A stretch of 64,000 nucleotides of DNA from Bradyrhizobium sp. Y36. GTDB lineage: Bacteria; Pseudomonadota; Alphaproteobacteria; Rhizobiales; Xanthobacteraceae. Under the pieces are notes generated by a model. It was not told where the DNA came from. It made no database searches and saw only the letters and a list, made by a program, of their open reading frames with translations. This document shows, piece after piece, positions 17,235 to 26,074 of this stretch; within the stretch, counting starts at the first letter, position 1, and each line of letters opens with the position of its first letter. The stretch lies in assembly GCF_002531575.1 (NCBI RefSeq), contig NZ_NWTI01000024.1, positions 1 to 64,000 on the forward strand. The letters run 5' to 3'. The position numbers were made by a program, and so were the translations under genes.

Positions 17235-17396
17235 TTGGTAAATGGCGCACGGGCAATGGCTGCAGGTAAGATCGCGCGCAAGATGGCGAGCGCTCTGACA
17301 TCGGTTCTGAAGCGCCGCTCGGCGGTGAAGAAGGCAAGTAAGACGCGGGAGAAGAGCGCAAGCCAGGTCTCGCCGCCCCCAGGTCGCGAAACATAG
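17235..17396 (+). CDS. Small basic protein (53 aa, TTG start)
   Basis: GGAGG lies 8 bp before a TTG. The product LVNGARAMAAGKIARKMASALTS... (first residue Met in vivo) is rich in Lys, Arg, Ala and Ser and ends SPPPGRET, like small histone-H1-like or nucleoid proteins. An internal ATG at 17256 is an alternative start. It lies 11 bp before the metal-transporter gene. Real coding status is moderately likely. Confidence 0.45.
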   Translation: MVNGARAMAAGKIARKMASALTSVLKRRSAVKKASKTREKSASQVSPPPGRET

Positions 17397-17407
17397 CTGG
17401 TGCTCCG

Positions 17408-18160
17408 ATGCCGATCTGGTTGACCGCCGGCCTTTGGGGGCTGCTTGGTGCCTCATCGCTGCTCCTGGGAGCAGCCGTCGCATTCGTCCTCAGAATGCCT
17501 CGGTACGTTACCGCGGGGATCATGTCGTTCGGTTGCGGCGTGCTGATCTCGGCCGTGGCCTACGACCTGTTGGAGGACGGGTATCAGGAAGGCGGGATCT
17601 GGCCGATCGTCGCCGGTGCCGTTGCGGGCTCCGCAATGTATGCCCTTGCCGATTGGGCGGTCTCTCGAGCAGGCGCGCATTCACGTAAACGGTCCGGGGA
17701 CCAGCAGGCGAACGCCGGCCAAGGCGGAGGGTTGGCGATCGCAATCGGGTCGCTCCTCGACGGGGTTCCGGAAAGCGTGGTTCTGGGGCTCGGGCTGTTG
17801 AGCGGGAAAGGCATCAGCCTCGCTATGCTGGCAGCTATCTTCCTGTCCAATTTCCCGGAAGGACTGTCCAGTGCGCTCGGCATGCGAACCGCGGGTCGCT
17901 CCCGGCTCTACATCTTTGGCCTTTGGGCAACGATCGCCGTCCTCTCCGGGCTTGCTGCTTCCGCGGGAGCGGCTTTCCTTGGCGGAGCTTCCCCTCAGGT
18001 CGTTGCTGCCGTGAGTGCCGTCGCTGCGGGCGCTCTCCTGACGATGGTGGTGAACACCATGGTGCCCGAAGCGGTCGAAGGCGAACAGAAGCTGGCCGGC
18101 TTGCTCGTTGTCGTCGGCCTCCTCGTCGCCTTTGCGCTCTCTAACTTAGGAGAGACTTAG
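17408..18160 (+). CDS. ZIP-family divalent metal transporter
   Basis: 250 residues, about eight membrane spans. ZIP signatures are in the fourth and fifth spans: AIAIGSLLDGVPESVVLGLGLL (His/Asn of the canonical HNxPEG replaced by LLDGVPES) and AIFLSNFPEGLSSALGMR. A short cytosolic loop (SRKRSGDQQANAGQGG) separates spans 3 and 4. ZIP proteins import zinc, iron or other divalent metals, but proteins with a DGVPES variant are a less studied branch, so the substrate is open. Preceded by a small basic protein. Confidence 0.82.
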   Translation: MPIWLTAGLWGLLGASSLLLGAAVAFVLRMPRYVTAGIMSFGCGVLISAVAYDLLEDGYQEGGIWPIVAGAVAGSAMYALADWAVSRAGAHSRKRSGDQQANAGQGGGLAIAIGSLLDGVPESVVLGLGLLSGKGISLAMLAAIFLSNFPEGLSSALGMRTAGRSRLYIFGLWATIAVLSGLAASAGAAFLGGASPQVVAAVSAVAAGALLTMVVNTMVPEAVEGEQKLAGLLVVVGLLVAFALSNLGET

Positions 18161-18292
18161 AACGCCGGGCCGTGCGATGCAGAAGCAAGGCTGTTGTCGG
18201 ACGGGCCCTGCGGGTCGCTCGCGACGTGAAGGGGAAAGCCTGGACTTCACCCTCTCCAGGACGACAAGCGACGATCGATTGGCGTCCTGAAG

Positions 18293-18417
18293 CGCCTCGA
18301 AATCGACTGAGAATGACACCCTGAATCGCGGAACGGGTGGTACACAGGGGTGGTCATGAATCCTTGTTTTCCGCGGATTTTCACACAATCGCGGCGAAGG
18401 GGGAAGAGAGTCCCACT
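18293..18417 (+). repeat. Imperfect direct repeat A (candidate attachment-site scar)
   Basis: Contains in order CGCCTCGAAA (18293), GTGGTACACAGGGGTGG (18337), GAATCCTTGTTTT (about 18359) and GGGGAAGAGAGTCCCACT (18400-18417). The same four blocks occur at 25194-25339 in the same order and orientation. In both copies the first two blocks are exactly 44 bp apart. This is the only structure I see in the 18161-18501 gap. Confidence 0.6.
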
Positions 18418-18501
18418 GACGCCGAGATTTTCCGCGCCAGACTACGATTTCTGCGAAAACATACCGGGCGCGCGTGTCAAATACCACGACAAGGCGCCGC
18501 T

Positions 18502-18849
18502 TCACCCTTTCTCGAACGCGACAAGTTCAGCGTTGAGCTGATCCTCTGCAAACGGCTTTTGCAGGATTTTGCAATTTCGCCATTCTTCCTCGATCCCTGC
18601 TCCGTAGCCTGTCGTGAACAAGAATGGGACGTCCCTGGTCTGCAGCATCTCGGCCAGACCATAGCTGAATTCGCCGGCGAGGTTGACGTCCAAGAGGGCT
18701 ACATCGAATCCGCCAGCGTCGATCAAGCTCGTTGCTTGTGGGACATTAGTCGCCTTGGCAACGACTTCGTGGCCCAGTTCTTCGGCCATGTCTTCTATCA
18801 TCATGGCAATTAAGCTTTCGTCTTCCACCACCAGCAGCCGCAGCGGCAT
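18502..18849 (-). CDS. Single-domain response regulator
   Basis: 115 residues from the ATG at 18849 (GGAG 7 bp upstream). Receiver motifs: VVEDESL, phospho-acceptor D54 in VALLDVNLAGE, T-site FTTGYGAG, lysine in ILQKPF. No output domain. It belongs to the small receiver class (FixJ-N or CpdR-like in size). It lies 56 bp downstream of the hybrid kinase on the same strand and is its likely phosphotransfer partner. Confidence 0.85.
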   Translation of the reverse strand: MPLRLLVVEDESLIAMMIEDMAEELGHEVVAKATNVPQATSLIDAGGFDVALLDVNLAGEFSYGLAEMLQTRDVPFLFTTGYGAGIEEEWRNCKILQKPFAEDQLNAELVAFEKG

Positions 18850-18904
18850 GTCGATCTCCAAAGGTGCATCTCAGGCAAGATAGAAAGGTTTTGCCGACCA
18901 TGAC

Positions 18905-21340
18905 CTAGCCGGCGCCCCGCAGACGAACGATTTTGGGATCGTCGAACTCGGCAAATGCTTCGTGGAGCCGGCGCGCCAACTCTTCCTCCTGAAACGGCTT
19001 CCTTATCAGCCTCGCGTGATGGATCTCTTCAAGAGCCTTGAGGTCGGCATAGCCGGTCGCAAAAAGAGTCGGAAGATGCGGTCGGAGTCCATGTGCCTTC
19101 TTGGCAACCTCCACGCCGCTCATCGCCGGCATGGCGTAGTCCACTATCAGAGCGTCAAAATGCTCCGGCCCGGCAAGGATATCCAAGGCGGCGGCGCCGC
19201 TACCCACGCTGACAACGGAGTACCCCAGCTCTTCGAGCATCACGCCGACCACCTCGCGAACGGCGCTGTCGTCGTCGACCAGAAGGATTGTCTTGGCGGA
19301 GGCCCGGCCTGACGCGGTCTCGCTTTTCGGCGTCTGCCCAGGGGCCTGGGAGACATTGGCGGCGCGAGGAAGATAGACGCTAACGCTGGTACCTTCCCCT
19401 GTAGCCGTCCTGATCTTCACGCCACCGCCGGACTGCTTGGCGAACCCGAATACTTGCGGCAATCCAAGGCCTGAACCTTTTCCGACCTCCTTTGTGGTGA
19501 AAAACGGCTCGAACACATGGTCGAGAACATGTGGAGGAATGCCGGTACCGGTGTCGCTCACCGTCAGGACCACGTAATCACCCGGAGGCGGGTCGGCCGG
19601 CCTGGCCGGCGGTTCTTTGACGACCGCCTGACTGGTTTCGACGGTCAGCGCGCCGCCGATCTCCATTGCGTCCCGCGCGTTGATGGCCAGATTGAGAATG
19701 ATCAATTCGATCTGGGTCGGGTCAACGAGTGCTGGGGCTAGGTCGCTCTTCAACACGGTTTCGATCCGGATTGAGCCTTTCATCGTGCTCTGCAGAAGCT
19801 CGCTCATCCCGGTCACGGTTTCATTCAGGTCGACGGGCTTTGGCTCGAGCTTCTGGCGCCGCGAGAACGCCAGCAACTGGGCGGTAAGTGTGGCTCCTCG
19901 CTCAGCCGCGGTCCGCATGTATTGGAGGCGCGATCGGACGTCCTGCTCGCGCTCCGGCTTGTCGAACCGCTTCTCCACGAAAGCAATGTTGCCCAGGATG
20001 ACCGTAAGAAGGTTGTTGAAATCGTGAGCGACCCCGGCGGTGAGCTGTCCGACGGCCTCGAGCCGCTGCATCTGCCGGAGGGTCTGTTCGACGCGCTCCC
20101 GCTCTTCGATCTGCCGGGCGAGTTCGGCGTTGCGTTCAGCCAGCGCGGTCGCTGCCGCTCTTTCGGCGGTGCAGTCGCGTCCAACGAGATAGATGGCTTC
20201 CTCATCCGGCGCCGCATTCCAGGTGACCCACCGCCATTCGCCGTTCGCATGGCGGATACGGCTTTCGAAGCGACCGACGGTGCGATCGCGGATCGTATCG
20301 GCAAGCTGTCGCTTCACCTCGGTGCGCTCTTCGGGGGGCAGCAACAGATCGAACATGCTCTCCGTAAGGGTGCCTTCGGCGTACCCGAGCATTGTGCTCC
20401 AAGCCGGGTTGAGGCGCCGCAATCGTCCCTCCCGTCCGATCACGGCGAACAGGTCTGGACTGAGCCGCCAAAGGCTGTCTCGCTCCGCGGTTCGTTCCGC
20501 GACGCGACGTTCCAGGTCGGTCGTGAGGTCTTCCAGATCCTTCTTCGCTCTGCGTTCCTCGGTGATGTCGCGCACGACCCCGACAAAGCGTTTGAATTCC
20601 TTCTCTTCGAACAATGCCTGACCGCGGGCGGCTACCCAACGCTCGCTGCCGGCGTCCGAGAAGATACGATATTCCGCACCGAACGTGCCATCGTGTTCGC
20701 GAGACCACTTCGTCGCCTGGCGGACAGCCTGATGAAGTCGGTCGCGGTCGTCCGGATGACAGGCGGCAAGATAGTCTCGATAACCCGGCGATTTCTGGAC
20801 CGGCCAGCCGAGCATCGCCTTCGCGCTGGCGTCCCACTTGAGCTCTCTCGTCGCCGGATCATAGTCCCACAGGCCGAGCTTGGCCGCTTCCATCGCCAGA
20901 CGCGCGCTGACTTCGCTGCGGGCCAAAGCATCTTGGATCTTCTTGGCCGATGCGCGCTGGCGGGCTTGTTCGAGCGCACGCTCTACCGCTGTCGACAGCC
21001 GTGTGAGATTCCGCTTCACCACGTAATCAGTGGCGCCCCGCTTGAGCGCGTTTGTGGCAAATTCCTCGCCAACGACTCCCGATACGAAGATGAAGGGAAG
21101 ATCGGGCTGCAGAACCGTGGAGATGTTCAGTGCCGAGAGGCCGTCGAAATCGGGCAATGAATAGTCCGCCAGCACGATGTCATGGCCGCCGCCTTCCAAA
21201 GCCGCGACGAAATCCCGTCTGTTGTAGACGCGGTCGAGTGTGAAGCCCAATTGGGCCTTCGATAGATGCGCCGCCAGCAGTTCGGCATCGATCTCACTGT
21301 CTTCAAGCAGCAGAATGCGGATAGGCTCTTGCTTCATCAT
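18905..21340 (-). CDS. Hybrid sensor histidine kinase (REC-PAS-PAS-HisKA-HATPase-REC)
   Basis: 811 residues; the ATGA overlap with the upstream receiver gene fixes the start at 21340. Order: N-terminal receiver (8-125, Asp in DIVLADYSLPD, about D59), PAS 1 (about 165-280, GLWDYDP...RFVGVVRDITEE), coiled coil, PAS 2 (about 305-420, LFAVIGREGRLRRLNP), HisKA (TAGVAHDFNNLLTVILGNI), HATPase (NLAINARDAM; VSDTGTGIPP; GKGSGLGLPQVFGF) and C-terminal receiver (ALIVDYAMPAMSG). Soluble. It sits in one transcription unit with the bacteriophytochrome and probably integrates its signal. Confidence 0.9.
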   Translation of the reverse strand: MMKQEPIRILLLEDSEIDAELLAAHLSKAQLGFTLDRVYNRRDFVAALEGGGHDIVLADYSLPDFDGLSALNISTVLQPDLPFIFVSGVVGEEFATNALKRGATDYVVKRNLTRLSTAVERALEQARQRASAKKIQDALARSEVSARLAMEAAKLGLWDYDPATRELKWDASAKAMLGWPVQKSPGYRDYLAACHPDDRDRLHQAVRQATKWSREHDGTFGAEYRIFSDAGSERWVAARGQALFEEKEFKRFVGVVRDITEERRAKKDLEDLTTDLERRVAERTAERDSLWRLSPDLFAVIGREGRLRRLNPAWSTMLGYAEGTLTESMFDLLLPPEERTEVKRQLADTIRDRTVGRFESRIRHANGEWRWVTWNAAPDEEAIYLVGRDCTAERAAATALAERNAELARQIEERERVEQTLRQMQRLEAVGQLTAGVAHDFNNLLTVILGNIAFVEKRFDKPEREQDVRSRLQYMRTAAERGATLTAQLLAFSRRQKLEPKPVDLNETVTGMSELLQSTMKGSIRIETVLKSDLAPALVDPTQIELIILNLAINARDAMEIGGALTVETSQAVVKEPPARPADPPPGDYVVLTVSDTGTGIPPHVLDHVFEPFFTTKEVGKGSGLGLPQVFGFAKQSGGGVKIRTATGEGTSVSVYLPRAANVSQAPGQTPKSETASGRASAKTILLVDDDSAVREVVGVMLEELGYSVVSVGSGAAALDILAGPEHFDALIVDYAMPAMSGVEVAKKAHGLRPHLPTLFATGYADLKALEEIHHARLIRKPFQEEELARRLHEAFAEFDDPKIVRLRGAG

Positions 21341-21795
21341 TGGGCCTCGTTGGTGAAGGGGCGGGGAGGCGGCTCGTTCAGCACGGCCCAAAACATTCCG
21401 AGATCCTGGATGGCTTCGAAGAAGGCGTTGAAGTCCACGGGCTTCACGACAAAGGCGTTGACGCCCAGTTCGTAGCTCTTCACCAGATCGCGCTCCTCTC
21501 TCGAGGAGGTCAGCATCACGACGGGGATCTGGCGCTGGTGGCGGTCATTCTTGACCTTTTCGAGAACCTGCAGCCCGTCGATTTTGGGAAGCTTTAGATC
21601 GAGCAGCACAACGGCCGGATCGCCGGGCGGCCTGCCTTCGAAGCTGCCTCTCGCGGCCAGGTAATCGAGCGCTTCGGCTCCGTCGCGAGCAATGACGATC
21701 TCGTTAGCCAACTGGCACTTCGCAAGCGCCGCCAGCGTCAGCTCGAGGTCTCGCGGGTTGTCTTCAACAAGCAGAATCGGTCTGAGGTCCGGCAA
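21337..21795 (-). CDS. Rcp1-type response regulator next to the phytochrome
   Basis: 152 residues, TTG start overlapping the phytochrome stop (TAATTG) with AGGAG upstream. Receiver with ILLVEDNPRDLELTLAAL, phospho-Asp in VVLLDLKLPKIDGL, VVMLTSS and AFVVKPVDF. The DNPRDLELT pattern is that of Rcp1-like regulators that pair with phytochrome kinases. Tight coupling on both sides makes it the direct phosphate acceptor of the phytochrome and perhaps the link to the hybrid kinase. Confidence 0.9.
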   Translation of the reverse strand: MPDLRPILLVEDNPRDLELTLAALAKCQLANEIVIARDGAEALDYLAARGSFEGRPPGDPAVVLLDLKLPKIDGLQVLEKVKNDRHQRQIPVVMLTSSREERDLVKSYELGVNAFVVKPVDFNAFFEAIQDLGMFWAVLNEPPPRPFTNEAQ

Positions 21796-24018
21796 TTAAG
21801 AGCTCCTCTTCTTCAAATCTTTGGGGCGCGGCAAGGTGAAAGTGAGGGAGGCGCCGGCCCCTACCTTGCCTTCGGCGCTAATTGAGCCGCCGTGGCGGTC
21901 GACGATGCGCTTGGCCAAGGCCAATCCGATGCCAGTCCCCTCGAATTCCTCGGCCCTATGAAGGCGCTGAAAGACGCCAAAAAGCTTGTCGACGTACTTC
22001 ATCTCGAAGCCGACGCCGTTGTCAGCGACGATATAAGTCGTGCTGTTCGCGTCTTCGTGGCCTGAGATGGTGATGATGGCCGGGTCCCGCGGCGCCGTAT
22101 ACTTGATGGCGTTGTGAAGCAGGTTCTGAAGCACCTGACGAAGCATGGCGGGGTCGCCATAGCCTATTGGAAGCGCCCCTACCTGCCATTCGATGTTTCG
22201 CCCCTCGGTCTCCGTCCGCAACGAATGCCTCAATTCGTTGACAATCTTGGCGACATCGACGTTCGACTTGAGAAGCTGAGAGCGCCCGAGTTGGGAAAAA
22301 TGCAAAAGGTCGTCGACGAGCCTTCCTGCCGAGATGGCGGCGCCCCTAATTGTTTCGATGTAGTGACGCGACTTTTGATCGAGCCCTTTCTCCTTGTCCG
22401 ACAGAAGTTCTGCGAAACCGACGATGTGCCGGAAAGGGGCACGCAGATCGTGCGAAATCGAATAGGAAAACGACTCCAGCTCCTTGTTGGCGGCTTCCAG
22501 CCGGTCCGTGAGTTCAGCACGCTCCTCCGCAGCCTTCAGCACAAGAGTCTGAATCGACGCGCGGAAGCCGAGCGCGCTCTCCACTTCTGCCGAAGTCCAC
22601 GGCTTCGACTGCTGACGGACAAGCTGTTTCCAAAGGTCGAAAGACTTGCGCGGATGAAGCCGGCCGGCCCCGCTCTCCATAGGCTTGTTGGGATCGCCTC
22701 CCCAAGCAACCGTCTTGACGACTTCGGGCCTGAACCAGATGATGTAATCGCCCCGGATCTGCGAGATGGAGACCGCCAGCACACCACTGGCTTTTTCGCT
22801 CAAGAACTCGCCGCCCGACCATATCGAAGCCAGCGAATTCGTTTCCAATACGTCGTGCCCGGCCTCGAAGAGCCACGTCGCCAGATCACGTATCTGGCGC
22901 TCGCTCGGCGTCTGACCGGTCGTCAGTATGCCGCCCTGCACGACAACTGCAGCGCCTTCCGCATCCACAAGCCGCAGCCATTCGTGCGGATTGTTTACCA
23001 GCCCGCGCTGAAACGAAGTCGCGACCGAAAGCTTGCTGAGCAGCGACGTCTCCACGCTCTTCAGCTCAAGGCGTTCCGCGGCACTGCTTGCCTTCAGGCG
23101 CGAGCCAATCTGCAGCGACACGACTTGAGCGAGGATGTCGCATGCGGTGCGGATCTGCGCGTTGACCATCCGAGAGGCGCGGCTATGCCCGGAGATGAGC
23201 CCCCACAACGCACCGTCGACGATGATTGACATCGACATCGACGACGCCGTCTCCATGTTGCGCATGTATTCGAGATGAACGGGCGAAACGCTGCGCAGCG
23301 CCACCTGCGACAGGTCAAGCGGCAGTCCGTTGAGGGGACTGATCGAGGGTTCGATCTCGACCGGATCGTAGCTGGCGTCAGGAATGAGCCGGATCCTGTT
23401 CAGGCGATAGAGCTCCCGCGCTTGAGCGGGAATATCGGATGCGGGAAATCGAAGGCCGAGGTAGGAAGGAAGAATTTTATTCGTGTCTTCGGCCAAAACC
23501 GTGCCGTCGCCGTTACCGTCGAAGCTGTAAAGGAGAACTCGATCAAAATGGGTGATTGCCCGCACCTCGCGGGCCACCTCCTCAGCGATGCTAATAATAT
23601 CGTGGGCACCGGATATGCGGTCCAGAAAGTCCCGCAACCGCGGGTAAAGACCATCCAGCGTCGACTCGCCTGGCCGCGGCGGTGGTTCGAATTCCAACAA
23701 GAGTCCTTGGGGGCTGCGGTGGGCGGTGAGCTGAAGCTGCTGCGATCCGACTGCAACCAGGTAGAAAAGCGTGTTTTCGCCTCCCGACAACCACCCACGG
23801 ATTTCCTCGCAAAGCGTGGTCGCTTCCTCATAAGCAGAGAGCAACGCGTCATTGCGGACATCGAACCCAAGCAGTCGGCGAGCGTTCGCGCTCTGTTGCA
23901 ATATCTTCAGGGTTTCAGGTTCGACCACCAAAAGCGCGCCGTGAGGCTGAATTGCTCCCGGGATCTTAATGGGCTCTGCGGCACACTCTTCAAGATAGCC
24001 GTCATCCAACTCGGTCAC
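21796..24018 (-). CDS. bphP: Bacteriophytochrome histidine kinase
   Basis: 740 residues if the GTG at 24018 is the start (a TTG at 24057 adds 13). PAS domain with biliverdin-attachment Cys12 in YLEECAAEPIKIPG and IQPHGALL; GAF domain with PASDIP (192-197) and the conserved HLEYMRNM and GLISGHS histidines; PHY domain with the tongue motif PRKSF (456-460). The output module is HisKA (SYSISHDLRAPFRHIVGF, His about 523) and HATPase (NLLHNAIKYT; DNGVGF; GTGIGLALAKRIV). It is a red/far-red light sensor in the cytoplasm. No heme oxygenase gene is visible nearby, so biliverdin must come from elsewhere. Tandem EcfG-like promoters precede it. Confidence 0.93.
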   Translation of the reverse strand: MTELDDGYLEECAAEPIKIPGAIQPHGALLVVEPETLKILQQSANARRLLGFDVRNDALLSAYEEATTLCEEIRGWLSGGENTLFYLVAVGSQQLQLTAHRSPQGLLLEFEPPPRPGESTLDGLYPRLRDFLDRISGAHDIISIAEEVAREVRAITHFDRVLLYSFDGNGDGTVLAEDTNKILPSYLGLRFPASDIPAQARELYRLNRIRLIPDASYDPVEIEPSISPLNGLPLDLSQVALRSVSPVHLEYMRNMETASSMSMSIIVDGALWGLISGHSRASRMVNAQIRTACDILAQVVSLQIGSRLKASSAAERLELKSVETSLLSKLSVATSFQRGLVNNPHEWLRLVDAEGAAVVVQGGILTTGQTPSERQIRDLATWLFEAGHDVLETNSLASIWSGGEFLSEKASGVLAVSISQIRGDYIIWFRPEVVKTVAWGGDPNKPMESGAGRLHPRKSFDLWKQLVRQQSKPWTSAEVESALGFRASIQTLVLKAAEERAELTDRLEAANKELESFSYSISHDLRAPFRHIVGFAELLSDKEKGLDQKSRHYIETIRGAAISAGRLVDDLLHFSQLGRSQLLKSNVDVAKIVNELRHSLRTETEGRNIEWQVGALPIGYGDPAMLRQVLQNLLHNAIKYTAPRDPAIITISGHEDANSTTYIVADNGVGFEMKYVDKLFGVFQRLHRAEEFEGTGIGLALAKRIVDRHGGSISAEGKVGAGASLTFTLPRPKDLKKRSS

Positions 24019-24105
24019 TGGGTGATGCCTTCTTGACTCAGAGCTTATGGCAAGCAAATGCCGGTGGTCAGTAGACTTTTCTGGGATGCGGATTTGCGCA
24101 TAGGG

Positions 24106-24144
24106 AACGGAATGAACTTAACCCAAGTTCCGGCATTTTGTTCC
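24106..24144 (-). promoter_or_regulatory. Two overlapping EcfG-type promoters upstream of bphP
   Basis: Minus strand GGAAC (24144-24140) with 17-bp spacer to GTT (24122-24120), and GGAAC (24131-24127) with 18-bp spacer to GTT (24108-24106). They lie 90-125 bp before the GTG. The rest of the 24019-24369 gap shows nothing recognisable. Confidence 0.55.
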
Positions 24145-24369
24145 ATGATGCGAAGGCGGGGCGAGATTTGCTCGCTATGACAAGTGTTTACTGTGGACTC
24201 TGACCCTTCGCGTCTCGCGCTCCGAACGTCGAGGGCAAGAAGAAATACAGTCGTACTCGCAGGCGAAAAGGCGCTGAGGCCAACGTCGGCGCTTCGCCGA
24301 GCTTCTGATGGTGCTTGAGCTGTTGCGCGCCTGTTCATCGAGAGCACGACTAACGCCGGCTAATGCAAC

Positions 24370-25083
24370 TTACAGACAATCCGGCGAGATGGTCCAAACC
24401 GCCGTATGCTTGATCTCGGCGTCTTCTAGATCGCGGGTCACCGGTACGCGATAGTCGGCGAGTCGGACAAGCTTTGCCTTCGGAAGGAAAGTGCGCCCGG
24501 GATCGCCGATCAAGATAGTCGCACCGGCGCGCGCATGGTCGGCCAGAAATGCAAAGGCACGCGTCGCGGTGTCCCCCTCATAGAAAATGTCGCCCGCGAG
24601 GATGGTCTGCCATCGGCCGTTTGGTTGAGTGTCGAGCACGTCCTCGCCGCACGACGTGAGGTGGACCAGGTTGACCTCCGCATTGAGTTCGGCCGCCGCG
24701 ATCGCGAAGGGGTCGATATCAGACACTGTCACCCCGACCGCGCCGGCCTTCATCGCCGCGATGCCGACGAGTCCAGAGCCAGAAGCGATGTCGAGCACGT
24801 GCCGGTCCCGCACGGTAACGGGGTGATCGAGCACGTAGCGAGCCAGCGCTTGACCGCCCGCCCAGGCAAAGGCCCAGAAGGGCGGGGGGAGACCGGCCTC
24901 GTTCAGCTCGTCCTCGGTCTGCTGCCAGATCGGCACCGATTCATCGGCGAGGAAGACCGCGATTTCCGGCACCAGCGGCACCGACCGCAGCCGGGTGTTG
25001 GCGCGGATGAAGGATTGCGGGTCGGCAATGGTCGTGGCTGTCAAGGCGGGCCGTCGCTGTCTTGGTCCCGTGATAACTAGCAT
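24370..25083 (-). CDS. Class I SAM methyltransferase (ETF-beta lysine methyltransferase-like)
   Basis: 237 residues. The order SFIRANTRLRSVPLVPEIAVFLA, then PPFWAFAWAGGQALARYVLDHP, the SAM-binding loop VLDIASGSGLVGIAAMKAGA, VSDIDPFA, and the post-motif AGDIFYEGD matches the METTL20/ETFBKMT-type protein lysine methyltransferases common in alphaproteobacteria. The likely target is the beta subunit of electron transfer flavoprotein; this rests on family knowledge. The exact start is uncertain (ATG 25083 or an internal TTG). Confidence 0.85.
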   Translation of the reverse strand: MLVITGPRQRRPALTATTIADPQSFIRANTRLRSVPLVPEIAVFLADESVPIWQQTEDELNEAGLPPPFWAFAWAGGQALARYVLDHPVTVRDRHVLDIASGSGLVGIAAMKAGAVGVTVSDIDPFAIAAAELNAEVNLVHLTSCGEDVLDTQPNGRWQTILAGDIFYEGDTATRAFAFLADHARAGATILIGDPGRTFLPKAKLVRLADYRVPVTRDLEDAEIKHTAVWTISPDCL

Positions 25084-25193
25084 AAACCGTCTCCGGCCGC
25101 GAAGGCGGGCTTAGGGCGGCCGCTAATCCGACTTCGCGAAGTGTCTCCGCCCCTCGCGAGAATCTCCTGTGATCCGATCCTACGATCCTCGAC

Positions 25194-25339
25194 CGCCTCG
25201 AAAATGGCTTGGATTGAACGTCCGAAGCGCTAAACAGGTGGTACACAGCGGTGGCCACAAAAACCAACCGGCCCTTTTAGGAATCCTTGTTTTTCGGCGG
25301 TTCTCGCGCCTCCGGCGCTCTGGGGAAGAGAGTCCCACT
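25194..25339 (+). repeat. Imperfect direct repeat B (candidate attachment site with tRNA-Ser-like tail)
   Basis: Matches repeat A block by block: CGCCTCGAAA (25194), GTGGTACACAGCGGTGG (25238), GAATCCTTGTTTTTC (about 25279), GGGGAAGAGAGTCCCACT (25322-25339). It has about 21 extra bases in the middle and continues CTCTCCGCC, so GAGTCCCACTCTCTCCGCC resembles the 3' end (T arm and acceptor) of a tRNA-Ser. AGAGAGT-CCC-ACTCTCT is also a small palindrome. It borders the foreign-looking element to its right. Confidence 0.6.
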
Positions 25340-25407
25340 CTCTCCGCCTCCTCCGCCATCGCCCTGTTCACCATCGGCGGGGAGCGTTCGATTATCCGAG
25401 ACTTCAA

Positions 25408-25869
25408 TCAGAATGGCAGCCAGCGCCCCTCGGGCCCGCAGGACTCGTCGGCTTCGCCGGCCCGGTCGCCAGGATCTACAAGCTTGACCCGCAGCCTGCG
25501 CAGCGTGCGACGCGCCTCATCGATCGAGAAGCCCCTCGCCTGAAGGTCCGCGAGCGCTCGCTTGAGGAGGTCGTAGTCGAGCGATGTCCACATATCCGAC
25601 CATGTCGTGGTCGCCAGCGCCGTCGCCAGCGCCATTCCGACTTGTTCTACCGTCGGTGCCCGGCGCCGGTCTAGCTCCGAGCGCCAGCGCGCCGTCCTGA
25701 GTCTAGCCTTGGCCCGGCTGACCTCGATTGGCTGGCGCCGTCGACTCGGCTTCACGAACACGCTGTCCGGCCTGTCCGGGTCACGCTGAAAATACGCGCC
25801 CCGGGCCTCGTCCATTTCACGGATCAGGTCGACGTCCTCCGGAGTCAGTTTCCTGCGAAGCTTTGCCAT
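25408..25869 (-). CDS. Hypothetical protein of the integrated element
   Basis: 153 residues from the ATG at 25869 (AAGGA 6 bp upstream). Sequence: LRRKLTPEDVDLIREMDEARG, a basic stretch around RRRQPIEVSRAKARLRTARWRSELDRRRAPTVEQVGMALA, then DMWTSLDYDLLKRALADL and a charged end. It is helical and basic in the centre, and may be a nucleic-acid-binding accessory. It follows the rep gene on the same strand. The 200 bp between them carries an open frame in phase with this gene but no convincing start. Confidence 0.6.
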   Translation of the reverse strand: MAKLRRKLTPEDVDLIREMDEARGAYFQRDPDRPDSVFVKPSRRRQPIEVSRAKARLRTARWRSELDRRRAPTVEQVGMALATALATTTWSDMWTSLDYDLLKRALADLQARGFSIDEARRTLRRLRVKLVDPGDRAGEADESCGPEGRWLPF

Positions 25870-26074
25870 CTTGCGTCCTTCGTCCCTACCGACCGGCAGA
25901 CGATCGGCTTCGCCCGTGGTTATCCGGTGCAGCTCCGCAAGGGTCAACCCATCGAAGGATCGTCGAGTGGCCGGAGGCTTCGCGGTCGGCGCGCCGAAGG
26001 CCCTGCAGTCAGAGCCCCCGGGGTCTTCGACGATCAGTGATAGGTTGAAGGCGATGAGCCGGAGGCCCTGAGGG

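Noticed and set aside
25870..26074. Open frame extending upstream of the 153-aa gene into the rep 3' end
   Set aside because: The protein-like stretch has no credible start, while the ATG at 25869 has a good ribosome site.
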